Shown: positions 1 through 9,029 of the stretch, one piece after another
Layout of the letters: each line of letters opens with the position of its first letter
Position numbering within the stretch: position 1 is the stretch's first letter
Assembly: GCF_000151665.1 (NCBI RefSeq)
Contig: NW_013171815.1
Span: 695,153-759,152, forward strand
DNA: 64,000 nucleotides
Source: Blastocystis hominis
Lineage: Eukaryota; Sar; Bigyra; Opalinata; Blastocystidae
Direction: 5' to 3'
Notes under the pieces: model-generated
The model's input: only the letters and a program-made list of their open reading frames with translations
The model's database searches: none
What the model was told of the DNA's origin: nothing
Position numbers and translations under genes: made by a program

Positions 1-304
1 AGCAATCACACTAACACTACCATTTCTAAACACTTTGCTCTTGATTCGGTGATTGGAAATTAATATATATATTACTCTCCCCAGAGCTAGTATTACGTCT
101 TCGATACTGAAATTGGACACCTATTCATTAACAGGCAAAACAAAATCGTACAAGTTGTGAAATTTGCAGCATCATGGTTTTCCTCTGCTTTTCCGGTTTG
201 ACATGATATAAATACAGAAACTCGACCAATGTTGGGTTCACACCATCACGTTCCAAAATACTCCCCAAAAGTTGAATAATTGATGACTTTTCGTTCACTG
301 ACAT
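1..304 (-). CDS. Hypothetical protein, 5' part only
   Basis: The reading frame starts with ATG at 304 and runs left, off the window. Exon 1 (152-304) encodes about 51 residues. A 31-nt GT...AG intron at 121-151, with a TTAAT-like branch region, restores the frame for at least 13 more codons. The visible protein is helical and charged; no family was recognised. The start is only 60 bp from the oppositely oriented DDX11-like start, so the two genes probably share a divergent promoter. The 3' part is outside the window. Confidence 0.5.
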
Positions 305-364
305 CTTTCGAAAAGAATGAATGAAACCAAACGACTAAAAAAATACGTTTTTGAAACTATACGA

Positions 365-2926
365 ATGGAAACAAAAGATTATGACAGCCCCAAAGATGTA
401 GGTTCCGACCGTGTGAATAATCTATAGTTTCGCTTTCCATTTCAGCCCTATGGAGTTCAAACACAATTCATGAACACTCTATTCGATATTCTGATGAAGG
501 GAAATATAGGGATCATAGAGAGTCCCACGGGGACAGTACGATAGTGCGAAGGACCAACAACTAGGGGAAAACGCTCAGTCTGCTTTGCGGGTCTCTGACT
601 TGGCTGAATTCGGTATCTACCCTTCCGGAAGACTATGTTCGGGATGGAACGAAGGAAAATAAGCAGACACAGACTTCCTTGGCGGACTTCCCCGCATGGT
701 TACTGGATATTACAGACGAAGATGTGGCTCTCAGTACCATAAAATACGATATATATATCACTTGTAGAAGAAAAACGGGAGAATCAGCGTTTCCAACTGG
801 AACAACTGAAAAAGCGGTTGCAGAAACGAAAAGAACAAAGATTGCAACTGCTAAAGGAATCGTCAGAGAAGGACTATGCTCATCAGCAGAAGCGCATTCG
901 TGTCTCCGAAGAGGATGAACTCCTGTTCGATAGCGAAATCCATTTGGAGACGGAAAAGGAGGAAGAACCGATCGGTGTCACCAAAGTATTGTTTCATCAG
1001 TATTCACACTTTCTCCTCAGATTTACTACTGCTCGCGGACTCACAGCCAACTCTCGCAGGTGTTTCAGGAGTTTTTACATTCTGCGTGGGCTGAGGATGT
1101 GCAGTGTTCGTGCATTGGAGGTCGTCGGAGTTTCTGCATCCATCCCACGGTGAAACGGCTGCCGACAGATGCGCAAATGAGCGACGAATGCTTGTTTTTG
1201 CAGAGAAATCGTTCACGTGGAAAAGAAGGCTGCTTGTTTCACAATCGAGAACGGGAAGAATCAATCCGTGATGAAGTTTTGGTAGCGAGCTTTTGATGAT
1301 GAGAATGATACTCATGGGTGTAGACTACAAATTTGGAAATAGAAGACTTAGTTCAGTATGCTGAAAAGGAAAAAGGATGTCCCTATTACGCTTCAAGAAA
1401 AGCCATCCCGTATTTGAAGCTCGTGTTGTTGCCTTACAATCTTATTCTAAACAAGAAGAGTCGCGAAGCTTTGGGGATTGATTTGAAGGTACTTTTACGG
1501 TTTTGTTTTGGTTATTATTAAGAACCAAGTGGTTATTTTCGATGAAGCACACAATCTTATCAACGCAATTGGCGATCTTTTCAGCCCTACCGTAACTCTC
1601 TCCATGCTTTCTTCTTCCCATTCTCAAATTGATGCGTATTATCAACGCTATTCGGACCGTCTTTCATCGGAATCGCATTCCTTTATCATCCATTTACAAA
1701 CGATTTTGAAAGCTCTGAGCCATCTTTTAACAACGAAACCTTCGAACTTTGGAATGGTGAATATCTTCACAGTCAACCGGTTCATTCAGCACTTGCACCT
1801 CGAGTCTATCAACTTATTTGATATTCTTCATTTCATCACCTCCAAACGAATTGTTCAGAAACTAAACGGTTTTGTGGACACTTTAGGAGAGGACGGAAAG
1901 CCGCCCGTTTCCCATTTTCCTGCAGTGACCGATTTCATTTTAGCGCTGACGAACGATAATGAAGACGCCCGTGTTGTCGTGAGCTATTCAAAGGACAATG
2001 GTCCTTTTCTGCGCTTTTTGCTCCTGAATCCAAGTGTTTATTTTAAAGAGATTGTGGATGAGTGTCGCTCTGTCATTATTACTGGCGGAACTTTACAGCC
2101 AGTCAAGCCATTCTCCTTGTTTTATCCCTAGTTTTCCGAGTTTTCTTCTCAGTTATTCCCTCATCTCTCCCAGGATCGGATCGTTTCTCTTTCCTTGCCT
2201 CACATTTTATCTCCTGATCATGTCGGAGCGTTTTATGTGACACACACAGCAACACGACAGGAAATGCGTTTTGACTTTTCCAATCGAGAAAATCCTTCCC
2301 TTCTGAGCGATCTTGCTTCCAAACTCGGAATCCTCTGCAGAACCGTTCCTCGCGGTCTCGTCGTGTTCTTCCCCTCTTTCTCGATGCTTCAGACGACTCT
2401 TCGCTTTCTCCACTCCACAGGGAAATTCTCTTCGCTCAACGAACTTAAACCCATTTTCTCTGAAGAGCGAGAGAAAGACGTTTTCGCTGCGTACTCTTCC
2501 TATCTGAAAGACCACCCATCGAAAGGAGCGCTTCTGTTTGCTGTGATTGGTGGAAAACTCTCCGAAGGAATCAACTTCAGCGATGATTTGGGACGTTGTG
2601 TGGCTATTGTGGGCATGCCCTATCCCAATAAAACGGATGTGGTGTTACAAGAGAGGATGAAGTACTTGGACCAACAAAAAGCGGGTCTTGGGCAGGATTA
2701 CTATTCCAATCTCTGCATAAAAGCTGTGAATCAAGCGATTGGACGAGCGTTTCGGCACAAGGAAGATTGGGCGAGTGTGGTTTTCCTGGACTATCGCTAC
2801 TGTCAGCAGTCAATCCGCTCTCGTTTGACTCGTTGGATCGACAACCGAGGACTTGTGTGCAATAATGATGACGTTTTGTTGAAGCAGCTGCAAGCATTCT
2901 ATCAACGATTCAATTTGGGTGTTTGA
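365..2926 (+). CDS. DDX11: DDX11/CHL1-type iron-sulfur DNA helicase (XPD family)
   Basis: Superfamily 2 5'-3' DNA helicase; the DDX11/Chl1 family acts in sister-chromatid cohesion and replication-coupled repair. In order: N-terminal FRFPFQPYGVQ motif, Walker A ESPTGTGKT across the intron at 536-564, IYYCSRTHSQLSQ (motif Ia), Cys-containing Fe-S region, DEAH box VIFDEAHNLI near 1540-1580, GGTLQP near 2085, and C-terminal motifs including EGINFSDDLGR and QAIGRAFRH. About eight short introns (398-427, 536-564, others near 613, 722, 986, 1286, 1489, 2101) explain all frame changes. Roughly 760 residues, slightly short for the family. An in-frame ATG at 317 is an alternative start. A TGA is encoded at 2924-2926, but T2915 lies 4 nt before TGTTTGAG, so polyadenylation may end the protein a few codons earlier. 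Confidence 0.9.
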
Positions 2927-2943
2927 GAAAACAACAAAAGATG

Positions 2944-3726
2944 ACATTTGTTGCTTCCATTTCGGCCAAACCGCATCTAACTCCTTCGTCTCCTCTCTCC
3001 GTTTCTCCAATTTAGGGACTGCTACATAGCGTAGTAGTGTATCCAGCGAGTCCTCAGGCAAATCATACAACCGAGCGAGCTGCTCTCTGCCCGAAGCATT
3101 TACGATTAGGTCTTCGTTTGAGAAGAGAGATTGCAACTAGAATTAAAGCGAGTAAGCAGCACTACTTCTTCGGCTGTCACCTTTCCGGGTATGTGTCTCG
3201 CTTCGTAAGGTGTCTAGCCGTGAGTAATTGCAATCAACCAAACATTGCTTCGATCTTGAGGCAGAACACTTGTTGACTCTATAGGCAATTCCTACAGTCA
3301 ATCAAAGTAATAGAAAGAACTTCTTTATTTACAGTTTCGGAAGCCATTGAACGAAAGTCACCCGTTAATTTTGATACAAACTGTTCATCCTTTTGCTCTA
3401 TTTGTGGGCATTTCCAAAAAGCAAAATACGAGCATAAGCAAACGAATTGGCGAAATCCGAAGAACTGTCCTTCATTTCCCTTTCCATTTTTTCTATATCT
3501 CACAAAGTACTACTTAGTACTCACCTCTGACTTGCTTGAACAAAGCATCCGTTTTGGGAGTAAAACTTTGATTCTCTAAAATAGTATCTAACATTTGGGG
3601 AGTTATTTCGCCTGAAGGCAAGTTATCAACCGCAGACTTCAGTTCTAGGTGTTAGATTCTCATAATTAAACGACTTTGCAGTTGCTGGATTCCTCTCTGT
3701 GATAATTTACTACTCGCTGCTCCCAT
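2944..3726 (-). CDS. NDUFAF4-like complex I assembly factor
   Basis: Six short introns join into one protein of about 200 residues that begins MGAASSKLS, a classic N-myristoylation context. The C-terminal third aligns by eye with the conserved core of NDUFAF4: an IPGK-(V/I)-x-x-x-EL segment, then a helix ending LYDLPEDSLDTLLRYV, matching the family's YQLEQKDVNSLLKYF. NDUFAF4 is a myristoylated mitochondrial factor for early complex I assembly. No genomic stop follows the last recognisable codons: ATG-T at 2947-2944 is followed by a TTTGTTGTT-like element, so the stop is probably made by polyadenylation. The gene converges on DDX11, with the two 3' ends less than 30 bp apart. Identity is inferred from motif similarity only. 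Confidence 0.6.
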
Positions 3727-3794
3727 TTCTTGTGTATGAATGATTGTTGACTTGAATGTATTTGTTAAATGTATATTTTTTCTTCTTCTAACAA

Positions 3795-3867
3795 GCCCGT
3801 CTAGCTCAGTCGGTAGAGCGCCAGGCTCTTAACCTGGTGGTCGGGGGTTCGAGCCCCCCGGTGGGCG
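3795..3867 (+). tRNA. tRNA-Lys (anticodon CUU)
   Basis: A 73-nt cloverleaf: the 7-bp acceptor stem closes with two G-U pairs, the D arm contains AGCTCAGTCGGTAGA, the anticodon stem CCAGG/CCTGG holds loop CTCTTAA with anticodon CTT, and the T arm contains GGTTCGAGCCC. There is no intron. It lies between the NDUFAF4-like gene start and the 3' end of the TFIIIA-like gene, and is followed by T-rich sequence fit for RNA polymerase III termination. Confidence 0.97.
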
Positions 3868-3889
3868 TTTCTTTTTCTCAAACATTTTA

Positions 3890-3940
3890 TTTTTCTTATT
3901 ATTATAATTATGATGATGATGATTATTATTATTATTATAG
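3890..3940 (+). repeat. AT-rich simple repeat (ATT/ATG)n
   Basis: Imperfect run of ATT and ATG triplets directly downstream of tRNA-Lys and beyond the 3' end of the TFIIIA-like gene. No coding meaning on either strand. Confidence 0.8.
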
Positions 3941-4088
3941 TTCTTTTCAAAAGATCAAACCAAACCGGCTTTCCCTTTATCTTTATAAATAGCTTCAATG
4001 GAATCGCTTCATTTCCAAGCAAACTAAGAGTGAATTACAAAAGTCCTAAAAGACAGGTAGATTCTTTCTTCCTAATCCTCCATATTGC

Positions 4089-5510
4089 TTATTCTATATA
4101 TTCCTCCATATCTGATGAATTCCTAACTGACGAAGCGGACGATTCGCTCAATAAATACTCTTCCTTTGCCTCATTTTCTTCGTTTGCCTCCAAAATGTTC
4201 GCATCGTTATTCTCTTTTATTTTCATCTCCATTTGGTTCCCTTCTTTCTGATGCTGTTGCTCCTGTTCTTGTTGCTCCTGTTCTTGTTGCTCCTGTTCTT
4301 GTTGCTCCTGTTCTTGTTGCTCCTGTTGCTCCTGTTGCTGCTCCTCCTGTGGATTTTCCTCTCCTTCCTTCTTCTCTTCTTTCTTGGCGTTCTCACTCGA
4401 GTCCAGCAACGTGGACACAGTTTGCTGGGAGTTCCCTTCATTGAGACGGAAGTACGTCCCTCGACCTCCCAGCGATACCAGAATTCGCTTCTTCCACGCC
4501 TTTATTTCGTTTTTCTACTGTCTACACTCCCCCAAACCTCTACATGCATTTTCTTTCGGTGACGAGACAGCGAGGGAAGGTGCGCATAGACCTTATTGCA
4601 GTACTCGCATTTGTATTTCACGTGGTTGTGGAACGTCGTTACATGCGCCAGCATGGTTTTCCTCTGCAGTCACGCCATTCCCCATTCATTCTACCGATGT
4701 AAAGGTGTGCGAACATCCAGGAACCGAGCAGGGAATGCGCGGAGAGAGCTCTGACTTGGGAGAAGAAGAGGAAGGTTTCGACGGTTTGGGAGGCGCATGG
4801 ACTGTTTTCATGTGGTTTTTGAACTCTTCGATGCTCGAAGCAATGAATGAGCAGTCAGGAACGCTGCAAATGCAGGTGGCTTCCTTATGGACCTTTTCGT
4901 GAATCACGAGACGGGATTGAGATAAAAAGGATTTATTACAGCCAGGAAATTGGCATTGGAAAGGTTTGATGCCCGTGTGGAACTACAGAGTGAAAGACGG
5001 TAGGAACAACAACAAATTCGTGCTTTCGAAGGTGCTGCTTTTTGGTAAACTCTTCGTCGCAGTAGCTGCACTTGTAGGTCTGTGGGGGATTGTTCTCCTT
5101 TTGAATGTGCTTCTTGATATGGCGATTTAGGTTATATTGAGTGTTAAACCTACTCTAAACGGGATATCCTATAGAATACCTCTTGGTACATCCTTCATAA
5201 GGACAGAAAAAGTCATATTTGTCATTGTGCGACGCTATGTGTCTCGTTAAATGGTCTTTTCTGCTGAAACACTTTCCACAACCTGGAAATGTACACTGAA
5301 ATGGTTTCTAGAAAGGTATAAGGGAAAAAACGCTCATACTTCTTTTGTATGGGTTCTGACATGACGAATATACTTTGTGTGCTTTTGAAAAACGATCCCA
5401 CAATACTCGCATTTGAAACTAGGTCCCTCTGTTTCCTTCGTTTCCATTTCTTCAGAATCGCTTTCTTTGTCTTCTAATTCGTCTAGAGAAACCGATTCAT
5501 CTTCGCTCAT
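4089..5510 (-). CDS. TFIIIA-like C2H2 zinc-finger protein
   Basis: Starts with ATG at 5510, with an acidic N-terminus, then eight C2H2 fingers separated by short introns. The first is CEYCGIVFQKHTKYIRHVRTH; others carry the C-x4-C spacing (for example CTFPGCGKCF, CQFPGCNKSF) typical of TFIIIA. TFIIIA binds the 5S rRNA gene and 5S RNA and normally has nine fingers, so TFIIIA is the best guess but not proven. The C-terminal exon encodes a Gln/Glu-rich tail from a tandem 15-bp repeat (4251-4345), ending in an acidic segment. About seven introns of 23-54 nt. The start is 66 bp from the divergent sirtuin start. Confidence 0.72.
4251..4345 (-). repeat. 15-bp tandem repeat encoding EQEQQ units
   Basis: Five to six head-to-tail copies of a 15-bp unit (plus strand CTCCTGTTCTTGTTG), in frame inside the C-terminal tail of the TFIIIA-like gene, giving a Gln/Glu-rich stretch. 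Unit length is a multiple of three, so copy-number change keeps the frame. Confidence 0.9.
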
Positions 5511-5575
5511 CTCTCGGAATGGAATATGAATAAACGCACTGTAAGTAATCTGTGTGATCCCACGTTTTTCAAAAA

Positions 5576-7391
5576 ATGAGTGCTCTTGAAGATTATGAAG
5601 TTTTAGAAACTTCAGAGAAAGCGCTGTGCGAGCATATTTTAAGTTTAACTTCATTGGATTTATATGTGACAGGTAATGGTTGTGTGATGCTTTTTGATCT
5701 CAGATCCTTCAAAATGGTTTTGCGTGCTCTGTAATGCGAAAATGGAAGACGTACGGGATATTCAAGCCCATACAGCAAAATTTGGGTAGGATTTCCATTT
5801 GATGACGATTTATGATTAGTCACAGTTGTTATCATCTAGTGGAGGATGATAAATTGCTGTGTAGTAAGTGCAAACGAATTCTCACTCATTTTACGGAAAG
5901 AGTGAATGAAGGGGATTACGATAGTGATAACAGCGATTCAGATAGCGATTCGGATGAGTTAGTTTCCAGTCTCTATTCTTCCGGATCAGTGGTGTGTTTT
6001 TTATATTCTACTCTCATTTCTAGCCATACAATGGTCCTGATCTAACTATTGAAGAGGTAATATCGGGTCTGAAGAACGACCAATACAAGAACATCATTGT
6101 GGTGCTGGGTGCTGGAATATCATGCGGTATCCTTTCTCTCGCTCTTTGTTTTAACCTCAGCCTCCGGAATTCCGGACTTCCGTTCGGCGAACGGTCTCTA
6201 TCGGAATCTGAACAAGTTTCCCGTTCCCTACCTGCGCGACCCGTCGTCCATTTTCAATATCAAAGACTTCAACAAGCTCAGCACGCCGTTCTGGATCCTC
6301 GCTCGCGAGATGTTCTACTCGGATCAGAAGTACCACCCCACGCCCTGCCACTTCATGCTCTCCTTACTGAAAGACCGCGGCATTCTGCGCCGCATCTACA
6401 CGCAGAACATCGATGGATTGGAGCGCGACGCGGGACTGGAGCCGCCCTTGCTCGTCGAAGGCCACGGCACCTCGCGCGAGTGCGCCTGCTTCCACTGTGG
6501 GCAGGAGTTCCGCTCCGATCTGCCGCAGCGCAGCGTGGATTCGCGGACCGTTCCGTTCTGCCCGTCGTGCGGCGGTCCGATCAAAGTCGAGAAGCGGAGA
6601 GGCGATGAGAAATAGCCGAAAATCGTGTTCTTTCATGAGCATTTGCCGAGCGTGCTGTACTCGTGCTTCCGAGAAGATATGCCCGTGGCGGACTTGCTGA
6701 TCGTGATTGGATCGTCGCTTCGCGTGTATCCGATCGGGTAGGTGCGGAGAATGGCGGTGAATCAGAGGAATCCCAGAGCATTTGCCGGCGTTCGTTCCGC
6801 AGCTGCTGATTAACAACGAGCTCGTTGGGAATTTCGGAAAGAAAATGTGGAAAGAATGCAAAGAGAGAGTGAGATGTAGACATCGGAGCTGCACGTTAAT
6901 CGGAGATTGCCAGAATCTGGCATTGGCGCTAATCAAATTGTGTGGCTGGGAGACGGATTATCTGGACAAGATCGATGCGTATAAGAAGGAAAACGGACTC
7001 GAGTCGTTTATCTGGGAAGATCAATACAATTTCGAAAACATCGAGGCGAATTGTTTGAAGTTCGAAGAGACTCTGAAACGAGACGACGTTCAGGATAGTT
7101 CGGATGAAGAGCCGCTTCGACCCCTTCCGAACTGCTTCTTTAGCGATGATGGAAGTGAGCTGGAGACGTACGGAATGTCGCAAGAGGATTTAGACAGCAT
7201 TGCGGAGTATTTCGTGACGCAGATCCGCGAAATGAGCATTTTGAATCACATCGAAGAGAGCGAGAATCGAAGCGAACACATCGTGCTGCGATGGAATAAC
7301 ATTCTGGTAGAGTTGAACGACGTGAATAGTCGCTGCTTCCGTGAAATGATTAAGTGGAAGAAACAAAAGGTAAATAAAGATGACATGATTT
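5576..7391 (+). CDS. Sirtuin (Sir2 NAD-dependent deacylase) with N-terminal ZnF-UBP-like module
   Basis: Class I-like sirtuin that removes acyl groups from lysine using NAD+. Motifs after splicing: GAGIS, ASGIPDFRS, YTQNIDGLE, GHGTSR with the catalytic His, a Cys4 zinc site (CFHCGQ and CPSCGG), IVFFHEHLP, GSSLRVYPI and LLINNE. The first about 75 residues hold a C-x-H, W-x-C-x2-C, AH, GHS, C-x2-C pattern like a ubiquitin-binding ZnF-UBP domain, followed by an Asp/Ser run. A C-terminal extension of about 150 acidic residues follows the catalytic core. About seven introns, mostly 28-34 nt. No genomic stop is seen in frame near the end: T7391 lies 4 nt before TCTTTGTT (7396-7403), so the stop is probably made by polyadenylation. 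Faces eIF2B-gamma tail to tail. Confidence 0.85.
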
Positions 7392-7432
7392 CCTTTCTTT
7401 GTTCAACACGCTTCAAAGAAGATAGGCTCGAA

Positions 7433-8434
7433 TTACCAGCTCGCGAGATGATCTCTACGCTCGATTCTCCTCCACAAACAAACAAAAATATGCGCGTTGG
7501 CCTCCGATTTGATGATATCGCGCATCGATGTGTACTTTGTATCCAACATGTAGTAATGCTGACGTCGAATCATCACCGACAAAAAGTCCGCCTGAGCGAT
7601 GAGAGCGAGACAAAGCACCTCGCTTACCTTGAAATCATCGATGGCTTGGACCGTGTCGAGCAGTTGAAGCATCACTTTCGACATGAAGTAACACTCGCAG
7701 TCGTGCAGGTTTGTGTAGAGGCAGAAGGAAGGATAGCTTGGAATCACGCAGAGAGGAGCGTTGCTTACTCGATAAGGAGGGAGTGCGGAATGTTTAGGGA
7801 GTTCGAACGCGAAAGCAAGTCCGCATAGGAAATGATGTGGTGGTCGGAGGTAATTCCATACACGGGATTTGCCTGAGTGTTAGAAGCAGTGAACGCACAA
7901 ACTCCATCCTTTGCGGTGGTGTGATCTTTGAGTTGCTCTAGAACGAAGAGGCAAGCACATTCCTTTCTTCTATAAACATTTGCAATGTCATGCAGGTTCA
8001 AATGTAGGTTAAAGTTGGAAGTCACGACAATGCAATCACTCTTTATACTTGGCACCATCTGACGCAGGGTATCATACGTCCCCTTGCTGTTTTCAAAGCA
8101 AACGATGTCAACGAACGACTCAAGCCTAGAGAGAAGGCGTTTACCCAAAACTCACCCTTCTGTACAAACAACTACCTGCGTTCGTTCCACATCATCTCTG
8201 CAAATGATTGAGACCTAAAAATGAGAGCAATCGTCTGTAGCAAGATACTTTATCGAAAAGGAGGGCTTTAAAAAATTCAACAACGTATGTAAGCCGAGCT
8301 TTGTCCCTAACATATTTCATTGTAGTAGGAACCTCCTTTTCGGTAATCTCCTCAAAACTGTCTTCATTTGGTATTATGATGACCTATTCGTATTGCACAC
8401 ACTATTTTCCCACTTGAAACTCCTGGATGCTCAT
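7433..8434 (-). CDS. eIF2B gamma-subunit-like protein, N-terminal domain only
   Basis: The gamma subunit of eIF2B, the exchange factor for eIF2 in translation initiation, has a nucleotidyltransferase-like domain and a C-terminal left-handed beta helix. Here splicing gives about 300 residues with a segment like the gamma core (GTYDTLRQM, DCIVVTSNFNLHLNLHDI, LYTNLHDCECYFMSK, DFLSVMIRRQH). The N-terminal glycine-rich nucleotide loop of the family is not recognisable, and the beta helix is absent because the gene runs into its 3' end. ATG at 8434; five short introns. A TGTTTGTT element on the minus strand (7486-7479) precedes the encoded TAA at 7433-7435, so the exact end is unsure. Another eIF2B-like or nucleotidyltransferase-derived role is possible. 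Confidence 0.6.
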
Positions 8435-8525
8435 GAATAGTGTAAAGAACGAAAACCAGATAAGCTCTTATCTAACTCTTATCTTATCTATGAAGAATGT
8501 TTGGTGAATTTCAAAAATTTTTTTA

Positions 8526-9013
8526 ATGCAACGTCACAGAGACACTCCAAGTCCTTTCCGTTTTGACTTTGGATACACTTCAAAGCCTAAGCCGTCTTCT
8601 TCATATCTGGTAAGGATTAAAGTGAAATTATTACTTATAGGAACTCGAAGAATCGTTTACTGCTGATTATGATATCACTTTGACCTGTCAAGATTTCTTT
8701 GAACACGCCAAGAAAGTATTCCCAGCGCTGCGCATTTACACGTTCAACCAATTTACTGCAGAAAAGCGTTATGGTGGAAATGAAAGTGAAGGAAAGAGCG
8801 CTGTCATCTATATCAAGGGTATGGGTATTCATTTTTGTGGTTACTTCCATTCTAGCAAGACTCACTACTCCACTGTTGGTTGCTACTCAGTCGGGGGCCA
8901 CGCTAAGAGAAGTGCTCATCCCAAACATTGGGCAGGTAGCATTTCTTGGTACCTCCCGCTGGTCTCTACAAGACAGACTTACTACTCTTATGGATATGAG
9001 TAAACTTGTTTGA
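8526..9013 (+). CDS. Hypothetical protein
   Basis: Two introns (31 nt near 8611 and 37 nt near 8820) give a soluble protein of about 140 residues, with no signal peptide or membrane segment. I do not recognise the family. TGA is encoded at 9011-9013 within the palindromic element shared with the convergent surface-protein gene. The start lies about 90 bp from the divergent eIF2B-gamma start. Confidence 0.65.
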
Positions 9014-9022
9014 AAACAAACA
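9007..9022. terminator. Shared palindromic 3'-end element
   Basis: TGTTTG-AAAA-CAAACA, a perfect inverted repeat. The plus half belongs to the gene ending at 9013, the minus half (TGTTTGTT on the minus strand) to the surface-protein gene ending at 9030. Read as two opposed Blastocystis-type downstream polyadenylation elements. Confidence 0.75.
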
Positions 9023-9029
9023 CATTCAC

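Noticed and set aside
365-2926. Frame breaks in DDX11 and many other genes as signs of pseudogenes
   Set aside because: Each break coincides with a 29-46 nt GT...AG segment whose removal restores conserved motifs; these are introns.
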